This document shows, piece by piece, positions 27,425-34,411 of a DNA stretch of 64,000 nt. A model generated the notes under the pieces. It searched no databases and was not told the DNA's origin. It worked only from the letters and a program-made list of their open reading frames with translations. The position numbers and the translations under genes were made by a program. Numbering within the stretch: the first letter of the stretch is position 1; each line of letters begins with the position of its first letter. The stretch lies in contig JBEKAA010000017.1 of the NCBI GenBank assembly GCA_050018455.1, positions 1 through 64,000 on the forward strand. Direction: 5' to 3'. Origin of the DNA: RBG-13-68-16 sp050018455. Lineage in GTDB: Bacteria; Acidobacteriota; Thermoanaerobaculia; Thermoanaerobaculales; Thermoanaerobaculaceae.

Positions 27425-28729
27425 ATGTTCCGATCTCTACGCTCCGCTGCCCGCGCGCTCGTCCTCATCCTGGCTCTCGGCACCGCGCGTGGACTCCAGG
27501 CTCAATCTCCCGCCGTTCCCACCGGCGATACCATCGTGCTCCATGCCGCCCACATCCTCGACGTGGAGCGCGGCACACTCGTCAGCCCTGGCGAGGTGCT
27601 GATACGCAGCAATCGCATTGTTGAAACTGGTTCCTCAGTCGCCCATCCCAGCGGCGTAACGGTGATCGATCTGGGCGCAGCAACCCTGATGCCTGGGCTC
27701 ATCGACGCCCACGTCCATCTTTTCCTCCATCCAGGAGCCGAGGACCTCCAAACCGTCGTCGAATCCGTACCCGAGCGCACCATCCTCGCCGAAGTCGCGG
27801 CCCGCGGGGACCTGATGGCGGGCTTTACCGCCGAGCGCGACATGGGAACCGAGGGTGCGGGTTCGGCCGACTCCGCCGTTCGCGATGCCATCGACTCCGG
27901 ATTGATTCCCGGCCCGCGCATGAGGATCAGCGGTAATGCCATCACCATTCTCGGGGGCCATGAAGACGCAATCCACTTCAATCCCGCCGAGCACATCTCA
28001 TCCAATGCCACCTACGCCAACAATGCCGTCGAACTGGTCGCCGTGATACGGCAACAGCTCAAGGAGGGCGCGGACTTCATCAAGATCTATCAAACCGGCG
28101 CCGACCGCTTCGCCGACGGCACGTTCACGACGCCCTACCAGTACACCGAGGTCCAGCTTGAAGCCGCCGTCCAGGAAACGGCGCGCGTGGGCAAGCGCGT
28201 AGGCGTCCACTGCGCCGGCGAGCCCGGCGCCCTCTACGCGGCCCAGGCCGGTGTCGCCTCCATCGATCACGCCGACCAGCTCAGCCCCGAGACGATGCGC
28301 ATCATGCGCGAGAAGCAGATCTACGCCGTGCCCACCTTTGCCATTTCCGAGTACTTCGCTACCCATGCCGACTCGCCCAAGGCTGGCGAGCGTCAGCGCG
28401 CCATGCTGGCCTTCCATGCGGCCGAGTTCCGCAAACAACTAGCGGCAGGTATCCCCATGGCTGTGGGCTCCGATGTCGGCCCCTTCCCGCACGGTACCCA
28501 GGCGCGCGAGTTTGAGTTGATGGTGAAGTACGGAATGCCCGCCGCCGACGTGCTCCGCGCCAGCCTCTTGAACGGTGCGCGCCTCCTGGGCTGGCAGGAC
28601 GTCATCGGCCAGCTGAAGCCCGGCTTCTACGCCGATGTAATCGCAGTCCCCGGCGATCCGCTGCAGGACATCTCCGTGCTCACGCGGGTCAGCTTCGTCA
28701 TGAAGAACGGCGTCGTGTACCGGAAGTAG
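27425..28729 (+). CDS. Exported amidohydrolase (imidazolonepropionase-like/Xaa-Pro dipeptidase type)
   Basis: 434 aa. A signal peptide is visible (LVLILALGTARGLQA, cut after AQ). The binuclear metal amidohydrolase core is complete: HxH in GLIDAHVHLF, the bridging Lys in FIKIYQTGA, His in VGVHCAG and SIDHADQ, and the catalytic Asp in AVGSDVGPFPHG. Relatives hydrolyse prolyl dipeptides or cyclic amides; the substrate here is unknown. It sits between the beta-lactamase-like hydrolase and an isoaspartyl peptidase 35 nt downstream, suggesting a scavenging unit for modified peptides. Confidence 0.87.
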   Translation: MFRSLRSAARALVLILALGTARGLQAQSPAVPTGDTIVLHAAHILDVERGTLVSPGEVLIRSNRIVETGSSVAHPSGVTVIDLGAATLMPGLIDAHVHLFLHPGAEDLQTVVESVPERTILAEVAARGDLMAGFTAERDMGTEGAGSADSAVRDAIDSGLIPGPRMRISGNAITILGGHEDAIHFNPAEHISSNATYANNAVELVAVIRQQLKEGADFIKIYQTGADRFADGTFTTPYQYTEVQLEAAVQETARVGKRVGVHCAGEPGALYAAQAGVASIDHADQLSPETMRIMREKQIYAVPTFAISEYFATHADSPKAGERQRAMLAFHAAEFRKQLAAGIPMAVGSDVGPFPHGTQAREFELMVKYGMPAADVLRASLLNGARLLGWQDVIGQLKPGFYADVIAVPGDPLQDISVLTRVSFVMKNGVVYRK

Positions 28730-28764
28730 TGCGGCGAAGGCTCGACGCCCCAAAAAGGAGTTCC

Positions 28765-29865
28765 ATGAACATGCTCACGCGCACACTCTCGCCTGTCTCC
28801 CTTGCTCTTGCCTGTGCCTTCTCTTCCGCCGCCCTGGCCCAGAGTGCTTCGCCGCCCGCCTCGCAGCCCCCCTCCGCACGGCACACGTGGGCTCTGGTGC
28901 TTCACGGCGGCGCCGGGGCCATCGCGCGCTCCTCCATGCCTCCCGAAGCCGAGGCAAACTACCGGGCCGGCATCAGGGAGGCGCTCGCCGCCGCGGCCGG
29001 CGTGCTCGACAAGAATGGCTCTTCGCTCGATGCCGTCGAGACCGCCATCAAGCTCCTCGAAGATAATCCGCTCTTCAACGCCGGACGTGGTGCGGTCTTC
29101 GCGGCGGATGGCACCAACCAGCTCGATGCGGCGATCATGGATGGCGAGACGATGCGGGCCGGTTCGGTTGCCGACGTGCAACGCACGCGGCACCCCATCT
29201 CGCTCGCCCGCGCGGTCATGGAACAGTCGCCTTACGTCATGCTGATCGGCACCGGCGCCGATGGTTTTGCCGCGCACGTGCACCTCGAGCAGGTGCCGCC
29301 GAGCTTCTTCTTCACCGAGCGCCGCTGGCAGGACCTTGTCCGCCAGCTCGAAAAGGACGGCTCGCCCATTCCTCCGCGCCCCGAGGGTGCGCCCGCGCCT
29401 CCGGTCAAGCCCGTCGCCGCCGTTAAGAGCACTGACATGCACCAGTACGGCACGGTCGGCGTCGTCGCGCTCGACCACCGTGGCAACATCGCTGCCGGTA
29501 CCTCCACCGGTGGTACCACGGCCAAGCGCTGGAACCGAGTCGGCGATTCCCCGATCATCGGTGCCGGGACCTACGCCTCGAATGAGTCGTGTGCCGTCTC
29601 GGCAACGGGCACAGGCGAGTACTTCATCCGGTTCACCGTAGCTCGCACCATCTGCGCCCTCGTCCAATACAAGGGCATGAGCTTGCAGGAGGCCGCCGAC
29701 GAGGTCGTGCAAAAGGATCTCTCCGCAATCCACGGCGAAGGAGGCGTCGTCGCCCTCACGCCGGACGGCCAGCTCGCGTGGAGTTTCAACACTCTCGGGA
29801 TGTTCCGCGCGAAGCTAAAGGAAGGCGGAACGCCGCAGATCGGCATGTTCCGCGACGAGCCGTAA
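28765..29865 (+). CDS. Exported isoaspartyl peptidase/L-asparaginase (Ntn hydrolase)
   Basis: 366 aa from the ATG at 28765, with AAGGAG 5 nt upstream. A signal peptide covers about 1-26. The Ntn-hydrolase precursor shows LVLHGGAGAI, FNAGRGAVF and NQLDAAIMDG in the alpha part and the autocleavage site before the catalytic Thr in YGTVGVVALD, then GTSTGGTTAK in the beta part. It releases isoaspartyl residues or asparagine-linked groups from peptides. A Pro-rich linker (PPRPEGAPAPPV) precedes the cleavage site. Its stop lies next to the right 24-bp inverted repeat. Confidence 0.9.
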   Translation: MNMLTRTLSPVSLALACAFSSAALAQSASPPASQPPSARHTWALVLHGGAGAIARSSMPPEAEANYRAGIREALAAAAGVLDKNGSSLDAVETAIKLLEDNPLFNAGRGAVFAADGTNQLDAAIMDGETMRAGSVADVQRTRHPISLARAVMEQSPYVMLIGTGADGFAAHVHLEQVPPSFFFTERRWQDLVRQLEKDGSPIPPRPEGAPAPPVKPVAAVKSTDMHQYGTVGVVALDHRGNIAAGTSTGGTTAKRWNRVGDSPIIGAGTYASNESCAVSATGTGEYFIRFTVARTICALVQYKGMSLQEAADEVVQKDLSAIHGEGGVVALTPDGQLAWSFNTLGMFRAKLKEGGTPQIGMFRDEP

Positions 29866-29871
29866 GTAAGG

Positions 29872-29895
29872 CCTCGCCGTAGCCCGTCTTGAGCT
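29872..29895 (-). repeat. 24-bp inverted repeat, right copy
   Basis: Perfect reverse complement of 25005-25028, starting 7 nt past the isoaspartyl peptidase stop. It is followed by a small hairpin (GTGGTG/CACCAC, about 29897-29914). Confidence 0.85.
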
Positions 29896-30007
29896 GGTGG
29901 TGCTTCCTCACCACGACATCTCGTCCCCCTTCCGCGCCACGCCAGGAGACGACCGATCAGGCTGGACTCAGCCTGTGCCTCGAGCAACCCTGGGGTCGTG
30001 GGTCACA

Positions 30008-30628
30008 CTAACTGCCGCCTGGGAAAACGCCGCCGATGCTTGCGCTATCCAAAATGTGGTTACGCCATCGACCCTCAATCAGCGCGTGATACAGGGCTTC
30101 GGAGCCGGGAGTAAAGTCCCCAAAGGTCGGCAACACCGGTAGCACGATGTCGAGGGCGTACACGGTGAAGACATAGCTGTGACTGGCGGGAGTATAGGCC
30201 GGCGGCGGACAAGGGCCGTCGTAGCTCAGGTCGCCGAAATCGTTGCCGACCTGAATCCCATAGGTGCTGCCACCAACACCCGCGTTCTCGGGCAGTTCCC
30301 TCGTTTTGGGAGAGATGTTGTACATCGCCCAATGAGTGAAGGAAGCGGTGACGTCGTACGCGATCACGACAAAACTACGCGTGCCACGCGGAACATTGCT
30401 CCAGGACAGTTCCGGTGACTCATCGTCGCCCGCAAAGGAACCGCATATGGCGCTGTTCGCGACCATGCTCAGCGGCAGCGTTCCACCGTTTGAGAAGGTC
30501 GTGCTAGTCACCTGAAATTGGTGGTAATCCCAACCAACACCCATTGTTCCTGCTTCCTGTGCCCAAACGATGGGCAAGGCCACAAAGACACCCAATGCAA
30601 CGATCGTGGACACCATCTCTCTTTTCAT
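30008..30628 (-). CDS. Exported PEBP-family (YbhB/YbcL-like) protein
   Basis: 206 aa. A signal peptide spans about 1-23 (MVSTIVALGVFVALPIVWA). The phosphatidylethanolamine-binding fold shows DDESPELSWSNVPRGTRSFV, the conserved Asp in AYDVTASFTHW and YDGPCPPP. PEBP proteins bind phospholipid-like ligands; the bacterial ones have no settled role. It has its own promoter with near-consensus hexamers (30665-30693) and a GGGGGG ribosome site before the ATG. It is a monocistronic minus-strand gene next to the plus-strand cassette. Confidence 0.9.
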   Translation of the reverse strand: MKREMVSTIVALGVFVALPIVWAQEAGTMGVGWDYHQFQVTSTTFSNGGTLPLSMVANSAICGSFAGDDESPELSWSNVPRGTRSFVVIAYDVTASFTHWAMYNISPKTRELPENAGVGGSTYGIQVGNDFGDLSYDGPCPPPAYTPASHSYVFTVYALDIVLPVLPTFGDFTPGSEALYHALIEGRWRNHILDSASIGGVFPGGS

Positions 30629-30664
30629 TTCGGAGCCCCCCCTTTTTTTGCTGTACTCATTGGT

Positions 30665-30693
30665 AATCTACTCTCAGCCTCAAATGGCGTCAA
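30665..30693 (-). promoter_or_regulatory. Sigma70-type promoter of the PEBP gene
   Basis: On the minus strand TTGACG (30688-30693) and TAGATT (30665-30670) are separated by exactly 17 nt, 37 nt before the ATG. This is the best promoter match I found in the window. Confidence 0.7.
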
Positions 30694-30783
30694 GGGTGGC
30701 AATTCCCAGGTCTTCGTACAGGTACCAGGTATCACCATCTCACCTTCCTGAGGAGGACCCGGCGAGATCTCGGGGCGGCGAGG

Positions 30784-31710
30784 CTAGCGGCCGACGAGCT
30801 CGCCGATCTCGTCGATCTCGTCGGCACCCAAGTCGGTCGTCGTCGCCTCGACGTTGGCACGCACCTGTTGAGACCTCGTCGCGCCCGCGATCACCGAGGA
30901 AACCACCGGTTGGCTGGCCAGCCACGCCAGCGCGATCCCGAGGAGCGACCGCCCGTGCGCACGACCCCACGTCTCGAGCCGGTCGAGCTTGTCGAAGTGC
31001 GAGTCCGTAAGCAGCGTGGCGAAGTGAGCGGCGGACAGCCGACTGTCCCCTGGAGGTTTCTGGCCGCGCCTGACCTTGCCGGTGAGCAGTCCCGAGGCAA
31101 GGGGAAAGTAAGGCAGGATGCCAATCCCGAAGTGCACACACGCCGGCACGACCTCGGTTTCGACGTCACGGTGGAGCAGGCTCCACTGGTTCTGCGCCGA
31201 CACGAACCTGCGGAGGCCAAGGTGGCTCGCGGTCCAGTGCGCGTCGGCGATCTGCCAGCCCGCGAAATTCGAACAGCCTCCGTAGCGCACCTTGCCCTGT
31301 TCAACGAGGGTGTCGAGCGCATCCAGCGTCTCCTCGATGGGCGTCCGCGAGTCGGGTTGGTGCAGCTGGTAGAGGTCGATCCAGTCGGTTCCGAGCGCCT
31401 TGAGGCTCGTTTCGACCGCTCGCATGACGTAGCGGCGCGACCCTCCCGACTCGGGATCTTCGCGTTCCATGCCGAATTTCGTTGCGATGACGACGTCCTT
31501 GCGCCGGGTACCGAGCGCTTGGCCGAGGAACTGCTCGGATCTGCCGTCGCCGTAGATGCGCGCCGTATCGAAGAAGGTGATGCCTGCGTCGAGTGCTGCG
31601 GTCACCACCGCTTTGGTCGCCGCGAGATCAATTCGGCCGCCGAAGTTGTTACAGCCCAGTCCCGCCACCGAAACACGCGGGCCGCTGCTGCCGAGAGTGC
31701 GGTATTCCAT
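30784..31710 (-). CDS. Aldo/keto reductase
   Basis: 308 aa, cytosolic NAD(P)H-dependent oxidoreductase. The TIM-barrel landmarks are LGCNNFGGRI, FFDTARIYGDG with the catalytic Asp and Tyr, VIATKFG with Lys, LYQLHQPD with His, and a C-terminal cofactor loop VIAGATRSQQV. It belongs to the general (YajO/Gcy-like) group; the substrate is unknown. It is a solitary gene, 90 nt from the PEBP promoter. Confidence 0.9.
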   Translation of the reverse strand: MEYRTLGSSGPRVSVAGLGCNNFGGRIDLAATKAVVTAALDAGITFFDTARIYGDGRSEQFLGQALGTRRKDVVIATKFGMEREDPESGGSRRYVMRAVETSLKALGTDWIDLYQLHQPDSRTPIEETLDALDTLVEQGKVRYGGCSNFAGWQIADAHWTASHLGLRRFVSAQNQWSLLHRDVETEVVPACVHFGIGILPYFPLASGLLTGKVRRGQKPPGDSRLSAAHFATLLTDSHFDKLDRLETWGRAHGRSLLGIALAWLASQPVVSSVIAGATRSQQVRANVEATTTDLGADEIDEIGELVGR

Positions 31711-31964
31711 CGCTCGCCTCCGCCTTCAGGACGTAGTGTACCGGTTGTCTCTTGCCAGTTTGGTACGCCTGCTCCTAGGCGAGTGGCACCGAGCGAGGCA
31801 TGGATTCTCCGGCTGAAACAGCGGCAGAATCGAGATCAAGAGAGCAGCGCAACAATGCAACCTGGCAGTTGCCCGGGACCGTACGAGATTTGCCAGAGTC
31901 TGGCCTGGGGGTCCGGCCCGATCCATGAGAGACTGCCTCAGTTGGAAAAGCGGAGGTAATTTCC
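31711..31964. other. Gap holding a kinase relic
   Basis: 254 nt upstream of the PH-like gene. The only recognisable content is the kinase N-terminal relic at 31855-31925; the ribosome site CGGAGGTAA of the next gene lies at its end. Confidence 0.5.
31855..31925 (+). pseudogene. Decayed N-terminus of a Ser/Thr kinase
   Basis: An ATG opens MQPGSCPGPYEI, which matches the intact kinase start MQPGSRLGPYEI in 10 of 12 residues. The following nucleotides still align with the glycine-loop region but no longer encode it. No kinase domain follows. Confidence 0.6.
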
Positions 31965-32267
31965 ATGCCCGACGAGCAGTATGTGTTTACGGCCAGCCGC
32001 CTGACCCGCGGCAACTTTTGGTTCCCCGTCCGGATCGAGATCAACCAAGAGCGGGTCGCCCGCATCAAGCCGCGCCTGGTTGGTGCCAACGAGGAGAGCA
32101 TCCCGATCTCAAAGGTGGCATCGGTCAATATTTCAACGGGCCTCATCTGGTCCGACATCCGTATCGACTCGAGCGGCGGGTCCAACCCGATTCTGAGCCA
32201 CGGCCACCGCAAGGCCGACGCGCGCCGCATCCGTGACCTGATCGAGAACTTCCAGAAGGGAAGGTAA
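31965..32267 (+). CDS. Small PH-like domain protein
   Basis: 100 aa with a good CGGAGG ribosome site. Its pattern (YVFTASRLTRGNFWFPVRIE, then RIKPRLVG and a C-terminal DARRIRDLIENFQKG helix) resembles the bacterial PH-like (YdbS/bPH) fold: seven short strands followed by an amphipathic helix. No signal peptide or membrane segment is seen, so it is probably cytosolic. Function is unknown. It is followed by a GC hairpin at 32299-32322. Confidence 0.65.
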   Translation: MPDEQYVFTASRLTRGNFWFPVRIEINQERVARIKPRLVGANEESIPISKVASVNISTGLIWSDIRIDSSGGSNPILSHGHRKADARRIRDLIENFQKGR

Positions 32268-32298
32268 CGGCCTATTTATAGGTACCCATAGACGGACA

Positions 32299-32322
32299 GA
32301 GCCCGACCTTACGGCCGGGCTC
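32299..32322. terminator. Hairpin between convergent genes
   Basis: GAGCCCG at 32299-32305 pairs with CGGGCTC at 32316-32322, with an inner CC/GG pair and loop TTAC. It lies between the PH-like gene and the convergent SWIB gene. There is no T-tract on either side. Confidence 0.45.
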
Positions 32323-32364
32323 CTCGTGCCGGTCCTTGCGAGACTGCGCGTATCGGGCGAGCGC

Positions 32365-32802
32365 CTACCTCAGATGCTGGCCGACCAGCTTGGTCATCTC
32401 GAACATCGACACCTGGCGCTTGCCGCCGAAAACGACGTAGAGAGAGGCGTCGGCGTTGATCATGCGCCTGTTGGCCGCATCCTGCAGCTTGTTCTTCTTG
32501 ATATACGCCCACAACCTCTTGGTGATCTCGGTTCGCGGCAGCGGGGCCGACCCGACGATCACGGCCAGTGCCGCGCTCGGCGTCATCGGCTTCATGAAAG
32601 CCGGGTTTGGCGTCCGCTTGGCGGCGGGTTTCGTTGCGACCTTCTTCTTGACCACCTTCTTCACCGCCTTTTTCACGACCTTCTTCACAGCCTTCTTGAC
32701 CGGCTTCTTGGCGACCTTCTTCGCCACCTTCTTCACGGGCTTCTTGGCCGTCCTCTTCACAACCTTCTTTGCCGCTCCTCGTGCAACCTTCTTAGGTGCC
32801 AT
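32365..32802 (-). CDS. SWIB/MDM2-domain protein with histone-H1-like arm
   Basis: 145 aa. Residues about 1-62 are almost only Lys, Ala, Val and Pro (VKKVAKKVAKKPVKKAVKK), like histone H1/HctB and suited to bind DNA. Residues 70-145 form a SWIB domain (TPSAALAVIVGSAPLPRTEI, LWAYIKKNKLQD, INADASLYVVFG). In bacteria SWIB occurs in Chlamydiae, some Acidobacteriota and fused to topoisomerases, and is linked to chromatin-like compaction. A clear AAAGGAGAGG ribosome site and a promoter with an inverted-repeat operator lie upstream. The role as nucleoid protein is inferred. Confidence 0.88.
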   Translation of the reverse strand: MAPKKVARGAAKKVVKRTAKKPVKKVAKKVAKKPVKKAVKKVVKKAVKKVVKKKVATKPAAKRTPNPAFMKPMTPSAALAVIVGSAPLPRTEITKRLWAYIKKNKLQDAANRRMINADASLYVVFGGKRQVSMFEMTKLVGQHLR

Positions 32803-33297
32803 CTCGATCCTCTCCTTTCTGTGAGGCCCACTTGCGATTATTTTAGCACCTACTCAAGCGTGTTGAGTCCGGGGGCGATTGGCGCTCTCCTGGGGAGACC
32901 TCGGATGGGACGGAGACGGCGGGGCGAGAGTGGAACGACGAGTGGCCGTGAAGAGACGTGTTCACCGGCAAGGAATCCCGTGCCCAGCCTCGCCAACCTT
33001 CGACAGACACTCTCGCCCGCCGCGGCATGACTTTCCCCCAATCTCTCCGTTTACCACAGTTCAGCTATGTACCTACCTGGTAACCACTTCGCACTTTCGT
33101 TGGTGATGTTGTCGATCACCGATCGGGAGGTGGGCTTCCCGTGCACGTGCCCTGTTTACGCACCATACTGAGGGTGAGAGGTGACCATGAGGGATGTCCG
33201 AGAAGATCCAGGCTTCGGACAAGGGCCCCAGGCCTGAGGGAAAGCCATCTCCATCCAAACCTGAGCTGAAGGGATAGAGTTCCCAGTGGAGGATGTC
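32803..33297. other. 495-nt gap with relics
   Basis: Besides the SWIB promoter it holds a RAYT-like transposase start on the minus strand (MPRRARVSVEG, ATG at 33028) without a body, and a minus-strand fragment SVIDNITN at 33095-33122 matching the relic at 27.2 kb. No intact gene is seen. Confidence 0.5.
32840..32868 (-). promoter_or_regulatory. Promoter and operator-like palindrome of the SWIB gene
   Basis: A -10-like TAAAAT (32840-32845) is preceded by ACTCAA-N5-TTGAGT (32852-32868), a perfect 6-bp inverted repeat in the -35 region. A repressor dimer could bind there; this is inferred from symmetry only. Confidence 0.45.
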
Positions 33298-33720
33298 ATG
33301 AAGACCATCATCGTGCTCTCCGCAGCCATCCTCGCGGCCGGCTGTATCCATAATGGCGGGCCCGAAGCCAACGCGCGCGCCCAGGCGCAGGCCGCCAAGG
33401 ACGAAGCCACCCTTGCTGCGGCGCTGAGCGGCAGAATCGCCGGCCCGCCGCAGGATTGCGTCAGCCAGGGCGATCTGGGCGGCAACAAATCCTTTGGCAG
33501 GGGCGTGATCCTGTTCAGCGGTCGCGTCAACGATGTGGTCTATGTGAACCGGCCGCCGGCCGGCTGTCCCGATCTCGACTTCGGGCGGGCGCTCAAGACC
33601 CGGACCACGACGACGCAGCTTTGCCGCGGCGACATCGTCACCGTGTTCGATCCGAGCAGCGGCACCGAATATGGCGGCTGCAGCCTCGGGGAGTTCACGC
33701 CATACCGCCGCGCCCGCTAG
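33298..33720 (+). CDS. Lipoprotein of unknown function, possibly acquired
   Basis: 140 aa from the ATG at 33298, with GGAGG upstream. A lipobox LAAGC at about residues 14-18 marks a membrane-anchored lipoprotein. The mature part has IAGPPQDCVSQGDLGGNKSF, VVYVNRPPAGCP and GTEYGGCSLGEFTPYRR, with four cysteines. This pattern recalls short secreted proteins of Sphingomonas/Caulobacter-type Alphaproteobacteria rather than Acidobacteriota, from memory of such sequences. It is surrounded by transposase relics on both sides, which fits horizontal arrival. Function is unknown. Confidence 0.75.
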   Translation: MKTIIVLSAAILAAGCIHNGGPEANARAQAQAAKDEATLAAALSGRIAGPPQDCVSQGDLGGNKSFGRGVILFSGRVNDVVYVNRPPAGCPDLDFGRALKTRTTTTQLCRGDIVTVFDPSSGTEYGGCSLGEFTPYRRAR

Positions 33721-33735
33721 AGAGGCGATTTCCAA

Positions 33736-33928
33736 GAAGAGGCGCCAGGTACACATTTACCTGGTTTTGCAGTTGCGGTCTGTCACTTGCCGAGACCCCC
33801 CGCGAGACGATGGTCACGCTCGTACAGCTGGTCGGCGCATCCAGGGCCTTCCATCCGCCGGCTCGCCCCGCCCGGTTGCCCATGTGTTAGCCCAAACCCT
33901 CCACAAAGACCTTCGCGCGCCGTTGCAT
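33736..33928 (-). pseudogene. RAYT-like transposase 5' relic, copy 2
   Basis: The minus strand starts MQRRAKVFVEGLG and stops at once. The ~190 nt are clearly homologous (about 80% by eye) to 37790-37984, where the frame stays open longer. The N-terminus resembles REP-associated tyrosine (Y1) transposases, but the catalytic HUH region is missing. Confidence 0.55.
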
Positions 33929-33956
33929 GACGCCCCACCCACTTGACACCCGCCTC

Positions 33957-34175
33957 CTAATGGGTGGCACCTTTCAACCTTTCCGTTTCGAGAAGCTTCG
34001 GCAGATCTGCCTCGCGCTGAAAGACCGCCCATTCGAGGTTGGCGTATTTCGTCGCCAGCGTCTCCCGCACCTGGGCCAGGTCTTCGACAAAGGGTCTGGG
34101 GGCGAAGACGGGAGCGGCGCCGCTGGTGACAAGCGCCACAAAGATGGCCAAAGGCAATGGAGCTATTTGCTTCAG
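33957..34175 (-). pseudogene. N-terminal relic of a secreted peptidase
   Basis: The frame reads a signal peptide (IAPLPLAIFVALVTSGAAP) then FVEDLAQVRETLATKYANL and WAVFQREADLPKL before a stop. This looks like the start of an S41-type or related exported hydrolase, lost after ~70 residues. A CTG sits where the start ATG would be expected (34175), suggesting the start was also mutated. The upstream frame, which overlaps the tricorn stop, is not protein-like. Confidence 0.55.
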
Positions 34176-34411
34176 GACGTTGCCCCGATAGAGCAGATAC
34201 TCCGACCTATCACCAGAGGGGAGGGACAGGAAGTTCCCTTCGGCGCGCGACGCCTCCGCCCCGGTGCCGTCTCGCCGGACTTCTTCGGGCCTTTCATCTC
34301 CTCGAGTCTCCGGCGCGCCTCGCGCGCACCGACTTTCGCGCGCCTCAGGATGGGCGCGGGAACCTACGATGGCACACCGGCGATCCGGAGAGCCCCGGGG
34401 GTCCTGCGTGC

